From NCBI GenBank assembly GCA_905221605.1, contig CAJNDS010001702.1, positions 122,001 through 186,000 of the forward strand: a stretch of DNA of 64,000 nt, read 5' to 3'. A program made the position numbers and the translations under genes. The stretch's first letter is position 1. The number at the start of each line of letters is the position of its first letter. The notes below the pieces were generated by a model. That model made no database searches. It was not told the origin of the DNA and saw only the letters and a program-made list of their open reading frames with translations. Below are positions 20,074 through 29,684 of this stretch, one piece after another. The DNA comes from Symbiodinium natans. Its lineage: Eukaryota; Sar; Dinophyceae; Suessiales; Symbiodiniaceae.

Positions 20074-20187
20074 TACCTTGGGGACCAAATGAGCCCTAAA
20101 ATTGGGTCCTATACCCCATACTACTATGATTCCTATTAAGGTATATGAACCATAAACCCTTTAAGGGTTCATTTCGTCCCCAAGGTA
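20074..20187. mobile_element. MITE-like element, family C
   Basis: The same ends and interior as the copy at 15025 (TACCTTGGGGACCAAATGA to CGTCCCCAAGGTA), with about 90% identity by eye. Confidence 0.85.
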
Positions 20188-20222
20188 GGGTCTAGGGTTG
20201 CCACAGGCCTGGAGGTGGGGAC

Positions 20223-20281
20223 CTTTCTGCACAAAACGCTTCGTTCATATCAGGCAACCTCTTTGTGATTGCGTCGGCACC
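20223..20281 (-). CDS. candidate exon
   Basis: After TTATTTAAG the frame reads GADAITKRLPDMNEAFCAE and ends at AGAAAG|GTCCCC. Confidence 0.55.
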
Positions 20282-20398
20282 CTTAAATAAGGAACACACA
20301 CTCAGCTAGTTCCATCATCAGAAAACCCGACATAACCTTAAACCTTAAACCTTAAACCCTAAACCCCCTAAACGCTAAACCGATATGGTTTCAGGTAC

Positions 20399-20500
20399 CT
20401 CCTCTCAGCAAGAGTCTTGGGCTTTTCTGGGCTAAGGATAAGGGCTGCACTCAGTGAGGGATGTACTGCAGTAGTGAAAGCCACGGCTTGCAGCACGGGG
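20399..20500 (-). CDS. candidate exon (102 bp)
   Basis: The frame after AGTTTCAAG reads VLQAVAFTTAVHPSLSAALI and then SPEKPKTLAERR, closing at AGGAG|GTACCT. Confidence 0.62.
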
Positions 20501-20690
20501 CTTGAAACTAAGAATACTTCCGATATGTCCTTAAAGACCCCCCGAACCCCCACGAGGCAACAAGCCTTAAGACCCAAACCCCCCTAAAAAACCGGGTCGT
20601 TTTAGGGTTTAGGGTTTAGGGCTCTAAAGCCCAAGACATCACGACGCATTCAGGCTTCCCCGGCCACAGAGAGGCCCAAACCCAGAATAG

Positions 20691-20813
20691 GGTTTAGGGT
20701 TTAGGGTTTAGGGTTTAGGGTTTAGGGTTTAGGGTTTAGGGTTTAGGGTTTAGGGTTTAGGATTTAGGGTTTAGGGTTTAGGGTTTAGGGTTTAGGGTTT
20801 AGGGTTTAGGGTT
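20691..20813. repeat. long TTTAGGG array (about 17 copies)
   Basis: One of the two longest near-perfect arrays in the window, broken only by one GATTTAG unit. Confidence 0.95.
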
Positions 20814-20994
20814 TCAACTCCATGCTTTCATATGGCAGCTCTGGGAGGTCCCTATTACGCCTATACCCTTAAGCCCTAAACCGTAACCTTCTAAACCCTT
20901 ACTAACCTCCTATGTAGTAACTTTCTGGGGTAGTATACTAGCATCCCCTATGACTAACCCAGAAAGGAACGACATTGGAGCCCTTCAGGTAAAC

Positions 20995-21062
20995 CCGAAT
21001 TCATTGTCCGCATAAGCCCTCAGAAGCCCGAAGACTCGGTGGAACCCAACCGGGCCGTGCAG
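20995..21062 (-). CDS. candidate exon
   Basis: The acceptor GGAGAACAG opens LHGPVGFHRVFGLLRAYADN and the donor is TTCGG|GTTTAC. Confidence 0.63.
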
Positions 21063-21278
21063 CTGTTCTCCGTCAATTCGAGGTTTTGGTACCTTGAGGT
21101 TTTCGGTTTAAGGTCGGTTTCGATTGTAAGGTTTAAAGGGCTTGTTTAGGGTAAGGGCTGAAGGCTTCGATACTCTGATAGCCTAAGCCCGAAACCCTTG
21201 CTACAGAGCACTTTGGGTCTTGGGCCCATGCCTGGGCTTTTTGTTCGGGCTCAAAGGGCTTATATGGAAAAGGTCTAC

Positions 21279-21315
21279 CTGAGTCCACCGTGCTGGCATG
21301 GCCGAGCCTCCCACC
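21279..21315 (-). CDS. candidate 37-bp exon
   Basis: Between CTGATATTAG and CTCAG|GTAGAC the frame reads GGRLGHASTVDS. Confidence 0.48.
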
Positions 21316-21436
21316 CTAATATCAGCCGTTATCAGCCTCAATCCCAAAGCCTCAACCCTGAACCCTGAACCCTAAACCCTAAACTTTGAAGCCCTGCACC
21401 CTGAACACCCTCAGAGGGAGCCCTTCAAGACAAAAC

Positions 21437-21520
21437 CTTGAATCGAAGGATGGACTTTCTTGCCTCCAATGAGACAATATACAAACCCTTCGAGGTACGT
21501 GAGATGGGGTTCCATAACTC
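21437..21520 (-). CDS. candidate exon
   Basis: After AAGAGCAG the frame reads ELWNPISRTSKGLYIVSLE and continues to TTCAAG|GTTTTG. The plus strand also has an open stretch with GTACGT donors here, but it is shorter. Confidence 0.57.
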
Positions 21521-21788
21521 CTGCTCTTCGGTGAGTGCATCTTCTGGCTCCTAACGCAAATCTTGAGTGTGTGGTGCCCTTCTGAACATACTAGGAGTAA
21601 ACACCGGTGATTCACGACCTCGAGTCCGCAGTACTAGCATTAAAAACCCTGCCTTAAACAAGGGCCGAAGATGAGGAGCCATACTGCTTACTGCTTCATA
21701 GCAGGGAAAGAGGGAATTGGACACCTTTATCCGCCTACTGCCCTTGAAGGGATTATACAGGGTATCTCATTCCCTCACTTCCTGCTAA

Positions 21789-21934
21789 AACTACTATTTG
21801 CTTTAAGAACCCTCCCACAGAGAGATAACAATCCCCATGCTACCCTGATAAGGAAGAATGTTCTTAATTTCTGAATGGCTCTTAACCCTAAACCCTAAGC
21901 CCTAAGCCCTACACCTTGAGCAAATAGTAGTAAG
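21789..21934. mobile_element. MITE-like inverted repeat, family F
   Basis: AACTACTATTTGCT on the left pairs with AGCAAATAGTAGT on the right. The same end sequence marks 50641-50718. Confidence 0.5.
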
Positions 21935-22226
21935 AATATGGCCCACTAGAGGCACGGTCATACCCTAGCGGCCCTAGCGCGCCACCAGGCCTTTCTACCC
22001 GGAAGCACCTCAAGACTCGTAAGACTCGGAGGGTGGGCAAGTTCGATTCCGGGTGTTGTTGGTTTAGGGTTTACGGTTTAGGGTTTAGGGTTGAGGGTTT
22101 AAGGTTTAGGGTTTAGGGTTGAGGGTTTAAGGTTTAGGGTTTAGGGTTTGGGCTTTAGGGCTTAGAGGCTCAACCCTAGGCCCTAAGATTTCATGTGTAA
22201 GGGCAATTCCGCCTCTAACTCTAAAC

Positions 22227-22285
22227 CTTCAATCCCAAAGGTCTCAAGGCAGCAGTACCGTATGCTGCGCCCAGCCGCAGGAATC
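22227..22285 (-). CDS. candidate exon
   Basis: The frame after CCTACGCGAG reads IPAAGRSIRYCCLETFGIE and ends at TGAAG|GTTTAG. Confidence 0.58.
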
Positions 22286-22431
22286 CTCGCGTAGGATACA
22301 AACAAGCCTTTAGGGCTTTGGGGGATTTGTAGGGTTGAGGTTCAGGGTTTAGGGTCTAGGGTTTAGGGTTCAGGCTTGAGGGTTTAGGGTGTAACATTCG
22401 CATCCCAGGATTAGAAACGTAAGCTCAACAC

Positions 22432-22505
22432 CTGGCAGACGGCGAGCGACGATTCGCCATAGAACTGGCCACGTTCGAAAGGCTCTGCATCCTCAAGCGT
22501 TCTCT
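22432..22505 (-). CDS. candidate exon
   Basis: After CACTCCCAG the frame reads RTLEDAEPFERGQFYGESS and then LAVCQ, ending at GCCAG|GTGTTG. Confidence 0.63.
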
Positions 22506-22859
22506 CTGGGAGTGTAGGGTTTAGGGTTTCGGGTTTAGGGTTTAGGGTTTAGGGTTTAGGGTTTAGGGTTTAGGGTTTAGGGTTTAGGGTTTAGGGTTAG
22601 GAGGTAGGAGGTTCCCCCACCCCCTTTCAAAACAGTCTTGATCGAGATTCTCCAGACCTTTGAAGGGAAGAATAGGTTTTTGTAAGGGATTCATTTCTGT
22701 AGGCCTAAGTACCGGAGCCGTAAACGTCACCAAAACCACCCCTTATAATCCCTATTCAAAGCATAAACCACCCTAAACCCTTAACCCCAAACCCTACAGT
22801 GATAGAGCCGATGTAAGTTGCTGTAGAGGCTTAGCTCTTTCATCATCCTGCCTACGTAC

Positions 22860-23002
22860 GGTGGTCTCACCAAAGTCTGCTCGCGCGTTTCCGCATGGTT
22901 GTTGGCTTGAGCTAGGTGCACAGGAAGGATTTACATCCCCCTTGCGCGTCCTCGCACTCGAAGACGAGGGTGACATTCCTGAGGCAGAGTCCAGTGCTTG
23001 TG
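22860..23002 (-). CDS. candidate exon (143 bp), Ser/Ala-rich
   Basis: After ACCCTAAAG the frame reads AQALDSASGMSPSSSSART and continues polar to GARADFGETT-like sequence, closing at ACCACC|GTACGT. Confidence 0.58.
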
Positions 23003-23194
23003 CTTTAGGGTGGGGATACCTAAGAGGCGCTTGACGGGTAACTATATAGATGGGGGGGGCCATGAGATTTCTTTATAGTTAACGGCCGGGGGTTCAAGTT
23101 CTTTGTGGATTTGGGATCTTCTTATGGTGTTCATGCAAGTTGAGAGGACCGTCAACTACCGGCACAGTTAGCTAGAGTGAGTTCTTGTGTAGTT

Positions 23195-23262
23195 TCATAC
23201 ATATATTTATATACGTATATAAATATATATGTATATGTATATATATGTGATTATATGTGTAC
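23195..23262. repeat. (TA)n-rich microsatellite
   Basis: TATATA/TATGTA repeats lie between two unique segments. Around 23,285-23,365 both strands are open, and I cannot decide whether a plus-strand exon (starting EENIAKGPIGDASF) is present. Confidence 0.88.
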
Positions 23263-23423
23263 TGTTTATGTGGCTGTTTAGAGAGGAGAATATTGCTAAA
23301 GGCCCAATCGGGGACGCCAGCTTTCGGGAGGCCAAATGGCGAAGGAGGCAAACTTTGGGGTTTAGGGTTTAGGGTTTTGGGTCAAACTAGGACAGCTGAG
23401 GGGTTTGGGGTTTAGGGTCAAAC

Positions 23424-23470
23424 AAGGACAGCTGGCCTCAGGGGTCCAAAAGAGGCTCAAGCCAATCTTG
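23424..23470 (-). CDS. candidate exon
   Basis: After CCTAAAG the frame reads KIGLSLFWTPEASCP, ending at TCCTT|GTTTGA. Confidence 0.42.
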
Positions 23471-24095
23471 CTTTAGGATTTTTAGGGAGGTCTTTATGGT
23501 TTTGGATTTCAAGGTTTTGGATTTGAGGGCTTTTAGGGTTTAGGGTTTGTAGGGTTTAGGGTTTGGAGGGTTTAGGGTTTGGGGTTGACCCCCCCCCCCC
23601 CCCCCGCTCCAAAGCCTAAACCCTTAAACAACCCTAATAAGCCTCGTATGCCCTAACCCTTGAAGGCTTGGGGAGTAAAGGGTTCAGAATTCAAAGGTCA
23701 GGTTGATGCCCCCGCTCATGGTAACAGGTACATACCACGCTAGGTGAGCATAGTTATCCCACCCATGTTTTTTTCAATTAAGGCCTGCTATTGAAAGGGG
23801 TATATCCTACGCTAAGGTCTACAGAATAAGCTACTGGAGCTGGGGTTGTGCTTCATTGATCAAACATCCAACTACAAACGGCCACTCTATTAAATGGGTC
23901 CCCTTTCTGGGTGCCCGAATTAGTTATCAGGGCCGTACTGCAACAGGGACCCATAAAGGGACAACAAACCCTAACAACCCTAACACCTACAAACCCTCAA
24001 CCCCAACCCAAGTTCCTGAGACTTCTCCCTAAACCCTAAACCCTAAACCCTAAACCCTAAACCCTAAACCCTAAACCCTAAACCCTAAACCCTAC

Positions 24096-24177
24096 TCTCC
24101 AAGCATCTCAAGGTCAAGCACTTTCGTGGGGTCGTTCTGCGCATCTTCCTTTGAAGAGTCAGGTTCGGACACGAACC
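24096..24177 (-). CDS. candidate exon, acidic
   Basis: The acceptor GGCTTCACAG opens FVSEPDSSKEDAQNDPTKVL and then DLEMLGE, closing at GGAGA|GTAGGG. Confidence 0.65.
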
Positions 24178-24538
24178 CTGTGAAGCCTCCCCCCAAAAAA
24201 GCAGCGTCCAAGGTCTACGGACCAGGGTCTATAGATTCTAGGGTCTAGGGGCTAGGGTCTACGGTCTGGGGTCCAGGGCGTAGGGTTTAGGGGCTCACGG
24301 CTTCGGGTTTAGGATTTGTGTTGACTTCAGGGGCTTCGGATTCGAAAGGTTACGTGCCGAAAGCTCCGAAGTCTCAAGGATTCCTCTAAAGTAGGCTCCC
24401 TTTTCCTGCAGCGCTTCTTAAGCGTCGATCACAGCTATTCCCGGCCTGGGGGTAGGTTCCCCTTGCCGTGGCCGGACCCTAAGCTTTCTACTTTTTTTGT
24501 TAGTAATTGCGTTGTCGCAGTGATTTCCCCTAAGCAAC

Positions 24539-24592
24539 TTTCTTGGACCTAGGGCCCGATGTCGTTCTCAGTTCCTGAAGGGTGGTTGGCAG
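24539..24592 (-). CDS. candidate exon
   Basis: After CACGACAG the frame reads LPTTLQELRTTSGPRSKK and ends at AGAAA|GTTGCT. Confidence 0.45.
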
Positions 24593-24609
24593 CTGTCGTG
24601 GACAAGTGG

Positions 24610-24800
24610 CGTTACTAGAATTACTAGAATTACTAGAATTACTAGAATTTCTAGAATTGCTAGAACTACTAGTTTTACTAGAAATACTAGAAGTACTAGA
24701 ATTACTAGAATTACTAGAATTACTAGAACTACTAGAAAAACTAGAACTACTAGAATTACTAGAACTACTAGAATTTCTAGAATTACTAGAATTATTAGAA
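24610..24800. repeat. (TAGAATTAC)n minisatellite
   Basis: A 9-base unit (TAGAATTAC, TAGAACTAC, TAGAATTTC) repeats about 20 times. It creates Leu-Glu and Ser-Asn pseudo-frames on both strands, which I do not regard as genes. Confidence 0.9.
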
Positions 24801-24915
24801 TCCCTAGAACCATTGCGGAGCTTGTGGGAGCTAAACAAATCATCTCAGTCAGATCTCGATTACGATTCACTGCTACTCACTGCTTTTACATGAAAGCTGT
24901 CAAGTTGCAAAATAC

Positions 24916-24983
24916 ATTCCTCCCATAAGGGGCCACTTGGGAACAGCGCCCAACTGTCGGTTCATGGTCACAGGACCCAAAGG
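24916..24983 (-). CDS. candidate exon
   Basis: After GGTTTTCGAG the frame reads PLGPVTMNRQLGAVPKWPLM and ends at GGAAT|GTATTT. Confidence 0.58.
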
Positions 24984-25073
24984 CTCGAAAACCGCTCGCC
25001 CCCCCCCCCCCCTTTCGCACACACGCACGCACGCTCGCACGCACCCCGCCACACACACACACAGAGAGTTAAC

Positions 25074-25142
25074 AACATCGTCAGTATCACTGGTGCAAGT
25101 CAGCGAGGCTGAATTGTTTCCAGCATCTTCATCATTCATCGT
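25074..25142 (-). CDS. candidate exon, acidic/Ser-Thr-rich
   Basis: After GTAGTATTCAG the frame reads TMNDEDAGNNSASLTCTSD and then TDDV, closing at GATGTT|GTTAAC next to a (CA)n/(CG) microsatellite. Confidence 0.63.
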
Positions 25143-25185
25143 CTGAATACTACCCAAACAGCGAGTGTAAAACAGAGGACAATAC

Positions 25186-25232
25186 GTGATTGACACAGCT
25201 TGCAGGTACATGGGCGGCCAAGTCCTGCATCT
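25186..25232 (-). CDS. candidate exon
   Basis: The pyrimidine-rich TACCTTTCAAG precedes MQDLAAHVPASCVNH, which ends at ATCAC|GTATTG. Confidence 0.55.
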
Positions 25233-25396
25233 CTTGAAAGGTAGCAGAATTGGGCACACACACACATGCATCCTGCCGTCAACCTTAAACAAAACTCCAA
25301 AGCCGTAGGTGCTTGGGTGCCTTTGTTTTGCGGAATGGTTTGGTGGTGCTTATAAGGGAGATTCAAACAATGGCATTCTAGGCCCCTTCTCAAGAC

Positions 25397-25443
25397 GGGT
25401 CCCTGAGGATGTGCGGCGTAGCATCCAATGCGAGATCTGGCTT
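25397..25443 (-). CDS. candidate exon
   Basis: After CCCGGCAAG the frame reads KPDLALDATPHILRDP, ending at GACCC|GTCTTG. Confidence 0.5.
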
Positions 25444-25616
25444 CTTGCCGGGGTTGTCCTGTGATCAACAGTCTGAGGCATCTGCGGGGGGACCTACACC
25501 TGACTCAGTGTGTGGTTTAGAGCTTGTAGGGTTTAGAGTTTAGGGGTGTGGGAAACGAATTGCCAACACGGAAACACCAAAGCACTAAGCGGCGCCAACT
25601 ACGGGTATTTGGCGGA

Positions 25617-25752
25617 TGGGGGGTGGGGGGGGGGGGGGGGGTGGGGGGGTTGGGGGGGGGGGTGGGGGGGGGGGGGGGTGGGGGGGTTGGGGGGGGGTGG
25701 GGGGGGGGGGGGGTGGTTGGGGGGGGGGGGGGGTGGAGGGGGGGGGGGTGGG
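25617..25752. repeat. G-rich low-complexity tract
   Basis: About 135 bases of G with isolated T yield Gly/Trp and Pro pseudo-frames. No gene is supported between 25,443 and 26,052 apart from a short inverted repeat at 25,790-25,860. Confidence 0.93.
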
Positions 25753-26051
25753 GAATATATCTGGAAAGAACCAAAAGAATAATCCCTTTTTTCCTTACCC
25801 TTAATAAGGAAGAACATGTTTTTGGGTGTTCTTAAGCAAGTCGTAGCTAAGCCCCAACAAAAGATGACTCCCAGCACCTAAGCTTGACGCCGAAATTCCT
25901 TATGCCGCGGTATCCTCGCACGAGAGGAAAGGTTGAGGCCTGAGGCTTTTATAAAGTGCCTACCGAAAGGGGTTTAGAGTTTAGGTTTAGGGTTTAGGGT
26001 TTAGGGTTTAGGGTTGAGGGTTTAGGGTAAAACCTCGAGGTGGAGTCTCAC

Positions 26052-26091
26052 CTCCTCCGCTTCCCCCGGGCCAAGACACAGCTCTCCAACC
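26052..26091 (-). CDS. candidate 40-bp exon
   Basis: It lies between GGGGCTTAG and GGAGGAG|GTGAGA, a consensus-like donor. Two frames are open (WRAVSWPGGSGG or ELCLGPGEAEE). Confidence 0.4.
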
Positions 26092-26281
26092 CTAAGCCCC
26101 AAACCCTCAAACCTTAAGCCACTCAACCCTGAAACCCTCAAGCCCCAGAAACCCTAAACCCTCAACGCTGATACCCCAAACACCCTAAACCCTAAACCCG
26201 AAACCCTAGACCCTATGTAAACCCCAAACGGCCCTAAAACCTAAACTTTAAACGCCCTGACGCAAACAGGTATCCCAAGAC

Positions 26282-26340
26282 CCCGAACGCGCCTCGGTAA
26301 AGGTGTCGTCCACAGAAACGATCCAACCAGGGCGGACCTT
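26282..26340 (-). CDS. candidate exon with PDZ-like wording
   Basis: After AACCTGAAG the frame reads KVRPGWIVSVDDTFTEARSG and ends at TCGGG|GTCTTG. The PGWIVSVDD wording recalls the ligand-loop strand of PDZ-like domains, but one short exon cannot establish that. Confidence 0.6.
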
Positions 26341-26642
26341 CTTCAGGTTTAGGGTTTCGGGCTTTGGGTTTTGAGGCTGAAGGGTTCAGACCTTTAGGGT
26401 TAAGGGCTTGGGGCTTTAGTGGTGTATGGGATTTGGGGATTATAGGACTTCGGGGCTTTGGAGTTTGGAGTTTAGGGTCCGAGGTTTGGGCTTAAGGCTT
26501 CGGGGTCTGAGCCATTAAGAGCAACCAGCTATCCCAAAAATCAGGAGGGGGGAACATGTGCTTCACACGGGCACACACACATTTCGAGGATTTCAAGCAG
26601 GTTTAGGAAATGTGGCAAAAGCACAGGAAACACATTGAACAC

Positions 26643-26697
26643 GCACGCCGAATCTGTGAGGCGGGCTTTGAAGACCCGAGAGTACTCCGGGAGGAAC
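26643..26697 (-). CDS. candidate exon
   Basis: After GCAGGTTTAG the frame reads FLPEYSRVFKARLTDSAC and ends at CGTGC|GTGTTC. The frame stays open for about 30 more codons, so the true end could lie further on. Confidence 0.53.
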
Positions 26698-27068
26698 CTA
26701 AACCTGCTTTTCGGTGACTCGACACTCTAAACCCTGGCCAAAAGACAGGGGAACACGGGACTGCACACCCCGTAGCTTCGCTCTTCGCCGCTTTGCGCTA
26801 TTAGGGTTGAAGATAGGTCTCGGCCCAAAACGAGGGCTGTGGGGGGGGTGGACAAAGTTCAGATGTTTAGGCTTCAGGTTTGAGAGGCTTCGAAGAAGAG
26901 CAGCACTTAACTTTTTCAATTCCAAGGCGTTTATACATGCTCCTGCTTACCAACTGAAGACTGAACCTGAGGCCCTAAACCTTTTAGGCAACTCTAAGAC
27001 TCTAGTCTTTCCAGCCCTGAACCTTAAGCTCCTAAACCCTAAGCCCTGTAACAAAGTAAAACCCCAAC

Positions 27069-27094
27069 CTCTAGCCAGCTGTGGCGTCTCCTGG
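27069..27094 (-). CDS. candidate 26-bp microexon
   Basis: The acceptor CCCTTGGCAG and donor CTAGAG|GTTGGG bracket QETPQLAR. Confidence 0.35.
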
Positions 27095-27331
27095 CTGCCA
27101 AGGGCAGGACTTTAGGGCTTCAGGCGCTTTATGCCTTAAGGGCTGAGGGCTTTAGAGGGTGAAGGGTTGCAGGATGAGGGCTTGCGGGAAGTGGTAAGAA
27201 CTGGAGTTGACAGGGGTGTGGGCCTGTACCCGAAAAGAACCCAAAAAACCCTACAGTCCCCAAAAGCCCTTAAAAGCAACAAAAATCAATCAACCCTCAA
27301 CCCTCAACCCTAAACCCTATACCCCAAAACC

Positions 27332-27425
27332 CTAAATTTGCGTCCAGGAGGCGCCAGCGGCAAAGAGGGGACCATCTTCTCGGTTCAGTTCTTTCCTGAG
27401 CTCATCGAACCCGAAACCCTCAGAG
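27332..27425 (-). CDS. candidate exon ending in TAG
   Basis: After GCGCACAG the frame reads EGFGFDELRKELNREDGPLF and reaches an in-frame TAG at 27334-27332. It may be a last exon, or it may use an earlier GC donor. Confidence 0.53.
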
Positions 27426-27462
27426 CTGTGCGCCTAAAGCCGAAGCTCCTGTAAAAACCCTA

Positions 27463-27930
27463 AACTCGGGGCCTAGGCCGCGCCCCTACGTTGGGGGGCG
27501 GCGCTGAAGCCCTTCGACTTCGATGGCGCAAGCATGCGCAAGCCGACCCAGATGCCCACGATGGGCCTGGTACCGGGACACATTCACCAACACTGTTCCC
27601 TTTTAGTTTTTCGAGGCCCAAGGCCCCCAGCCCAGGGTCCTGGATCGCCGCAGCGTGCCCAGGGACCAGGGGGCTTCAGGCCGGCTCAGGCAAGGCGGGT
27701 GCTCAAAAAACTCTGCGCCCTTCGCACCCTGGCGCCCTGGCCTTGGCCAACCAAGGCCCCGGCATGAGACCAGCCCCCTTTGCACCCCTAGCCCTCCTGG
27801 GAAAGTCATGAAACTGAATGAGCTTTTAGAAGTGGACTGTTGCCCTGAGTTTAGGCCTAAACCCTAAAAGGAATAGGTTTGGGTGGCTCTGCCGCGTAGG
27901 GCGTGGGGTGGGAGAAAAGTGTTAAAAAAG
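27463..27930. repeat. diverged duplication, copy 2 (partner 18901-19412)
   Basis: Shared blocks are in the same order as in copy 1. Its plus strand is open from about 27,490 with ALKPFDFDGASMRKPTQMPT, so the duplicated unit may once have been coding on either strand. Confidence 0.82.
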
Positions 27931-28028
27931 AAGGCCTTAGGGTTTAGGGTTTAGGGTTCCGGTTCAGGGTTCAGGATTAGGATTTAAGGCTTAGGGTTTC
28001 GTTTTTTGGTTTTGAACGCGGAGGTCAC

Positions 28029-28081
28029 CCACAAAAACAGACTAAGGATACCACTGGGGGGCCCTAGGAATGTTTTCATTT
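28029..28081 (-). CDS. candidate exon
   Basis: A strong acceptor (ACCTTTTCTTCAG) precedes MKTFLGPPSGILSLFLW, ending at TGTGG|GTGACC. Confidence 0.57.
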
Positions 28082-28167
28082 CTGAAGAAAAGGTTGGGGG
28101 GTTGAGGCTCGTCTATAGAAGGCGTGGGAGAGGAAACCCTGGACCCTATATTCTATAAACTCTAAAC

Positions 28168-28192
28168 CTGCGAAGGCAGACGGAGCTTGAAG
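28168..28192 (-). CDS. candidate 25-bp microexon
   Basis: A strong acceptor (CACCCCTGTCTGTACAG) and the donor TCGCAG|GTTTAG enclose LQAPSAFA. Confidence 0.42.
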
Positions 28193-28256
28193 CTGTACAG
28201 ACAGGGGTGCACATTAGGGCTTCAGGTCTTCGGGCTAAACTCGAAACCCTGAACAC

Positions 28257-28343
28257 GAAACAGCTAAGAGGGCCACAGCCTCCATCTGCAAACAAGATCA
28301 ACTCAGCAACGTCGACTCTGGGTATCGCTCTGTCCTCAACACT
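28257..28343 (-). CDS. candidate exon (87 bp)
   Basis: After TGCTGCATTCAG the frame reads SVEDRAIPRVDVAELILFAD and then a Gly/Cys end, closing at GTTTC|GTGTTC. The length is a multiple of three. Confidence 0.67.
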
Positions 28344-28497
28344 CTGAATGCAGCAAGTGCTATAGTATGGTGGGTATGGATTTTTCAGGAAAGCATCCAC
28401 TATCCCAAGGGCCTACCCGGAAATCCCAAATCCTAAGCCTGCCGTTGAGGGACATAACCCGCTTCCGCCTTGGCACAGGGCCGGAGCAATACCATAC

Positions 28498-28562
28498 GTG
28501 CCGAGCCGCACTTTGAGATTCTTCAGTTGACCATCTTCGGTCTGGCACAGGGGACAGCGAAG
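28498..28562 (-). CDS. candidate exon with CPLC motif
   Basis: After AGAGCAAG the frame reads LRCPLCQTEDGQLKNLKVRL and ends at CGGCAC|GTATGG. The CPxC pair could belong to a zinc-binding module split over exons. Confidence 0.62.
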
Positions 28563-28601
28563 CTTGCTCTGATGTTCAGGTTTTGGTGTTTAGGTTCAGG
28601 G

Positions 28602-28722
28602 TTTAGGGTTTGGGTTTAGGGTTTAGGGTTTAGGGTTTAGGGTTTAGGGTTTAGGGTTTAGGGTTTAGGGTTTAGGGTTTAGGGTTTAGGGTTTAGGGTT
28701 TAGGGTTTAGGGTTTAGGGTTT
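28602..28722. repeat. long TTTAGGG array (about 17 copies)
   Basis: A near-perfect array lies upstream, in minus sense, of the exon at 28498-28562. Confidence 0.95.
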
Positions 28723-28770
28723 TCTCCCCCGATCTCTGCCAGCCCCAAACCCTTAAACCCTAAACCATAT

Positions 28771-28877
28771 GGGGGCTTCCGAAAATCGGCGGTACCTTAT
28801 TGGTGGTCCTGAGCATCAGGGAATCCTACTTCTTGGGGGTTTGTGTTGGGGGTCCCTTATTTTCTCAGAAATACCCC
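28771..28877. mobile_element. MITE-like element, family D
   Basis: GGGGGCTTCCGAAAATCGGC on the left pairs loosely with TTATTTTCTCAGAAATACCCCC on the right around AATCCTACTT. Confidence 0.62.
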
Positions 28878-29125
28878 CTCCATACGACCCCCCCCCCCCC
28901 GCCCCCCCAAGGTTCTCCCCATAATTCGAGCTGTTTAAGGATAATGAAACCGAATTCAGGTTATTTCAGGGGGGAACCGAGGGCCGGGTGGGGGGTATAG
29001 AGGGGGGTAGTAGGGGAACCCCTTATTTACCCTAAACCCTAAACCCTAAATCCCGAAACCCCAAACCCTAAACCCTACACCCTACACCCTAAACCCTAAA
29101 AAACATCACACTGCGAGGCTCAGGC

Positions 29126-29160
29126 ATCGAAGGACTTGATCTCATCGCTCACTTTTCGGC
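29126..29160 (-). CDS. candidate 35-bp exon with GC donor
   Basis: After CGGTGGACAG the frame reads RKVSDEIKSFD, ending at TCGAT|GCCTGA. Confidence 0.38.
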
Positions 29161-29278
29161 CTGTCCACCGTGAGGCTTTGGGGTTGAAGCCTTTTCAGGG
29201 ACCGGCTCCCGAATGACTGGGTTTGAGGGTTTGGGGTTTAGGGTTTGGGGTTTAGGGTTTAGGGTTTAGGGTGACTAC

Positions 29279-29341
29279 TTTCCGAACACTCTGAAACATA
29301 CTCCTCGACAAGACCCCTTCAAACCAGCCAGGGAAAACATT
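29279..29341 (-). CDS. candidate exon
   Basis: The acceptor TTGAGACTTAG opens NVFPGWFEGVLSRSMFQSV and ends at GGAAA|GTAGTC. Confidence 0.62.
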
Positions 29342-29373
29342 CTAAGTCTCAAGAGCCTGCTTGAACCTTTTCT

Positions 29374-29490
29374 GGGGGGCTTAGGAAAATAGGGGACCCC
29401 CAATTTTGATCCCCAAATGGTAGGATTCCTTTATCATAAGGACCCCCCCCCCCCAAACCAAAAAAAAGTACCCCTAATTTCGGTAACCGC
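29374..29490. mobile_element. MITE-like element, family D
   Basis: GGGGGGCTTAGGAAAATAGG on the left pairs with CCCCTAATTTCGGTAACC on the right. The core AGGATTCCTTTATCATAAGG resembles the other copies. Confidence 0.65.
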
Positions 29491-29639
29491 ATTTAGAATT
29501 CTTTAGACCAGACAAGGTTGGGGATGGGCCACCCCTACATGCTAACCCCTCAGCTCCCCCAAAAAAGAAGCCGAACTTGACCTCCTACAAGACCTATGTC
29601 CAACACACCCCACGGGCTCAGCCCTACACCCGAACCCGC

Positions 29640-29684
29640 CTGAGAAGGTGATGTGAGCCTCTGGCATGAGCTTATACTCGAGGC
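29640..29684 (-). CDS. candidate exon with GC donor
   Basis: Between GTCATCTCTCAG and TCTCAG|GCGGGT the frame reads LEYKLMPEAHITFS. Confidence 0.5.

Noticed and set aside
21671-21874. 67-codon plus frame near 21.7 kb
   Set aside because: It overlaps an inverted-repeat element and has no good borders.
23285-23365. Plus-strand exon starting EENIAKGPIGDASF
   Set aside because: The minus strand is equally open (FASFAIWPPESWRPRL), so the strand cannot be decided.
24530-24893. Leu-Glu and Ser-Asn frames on both strands
   Set aside because: They arise from a nine-base minisatellite. Only the 54-bp piece at 24539-24592 has independent support.
25517-25877. Gly-rich and Pro-rich frames
   Set aside because: They translate a G-rich low-complexity tract.
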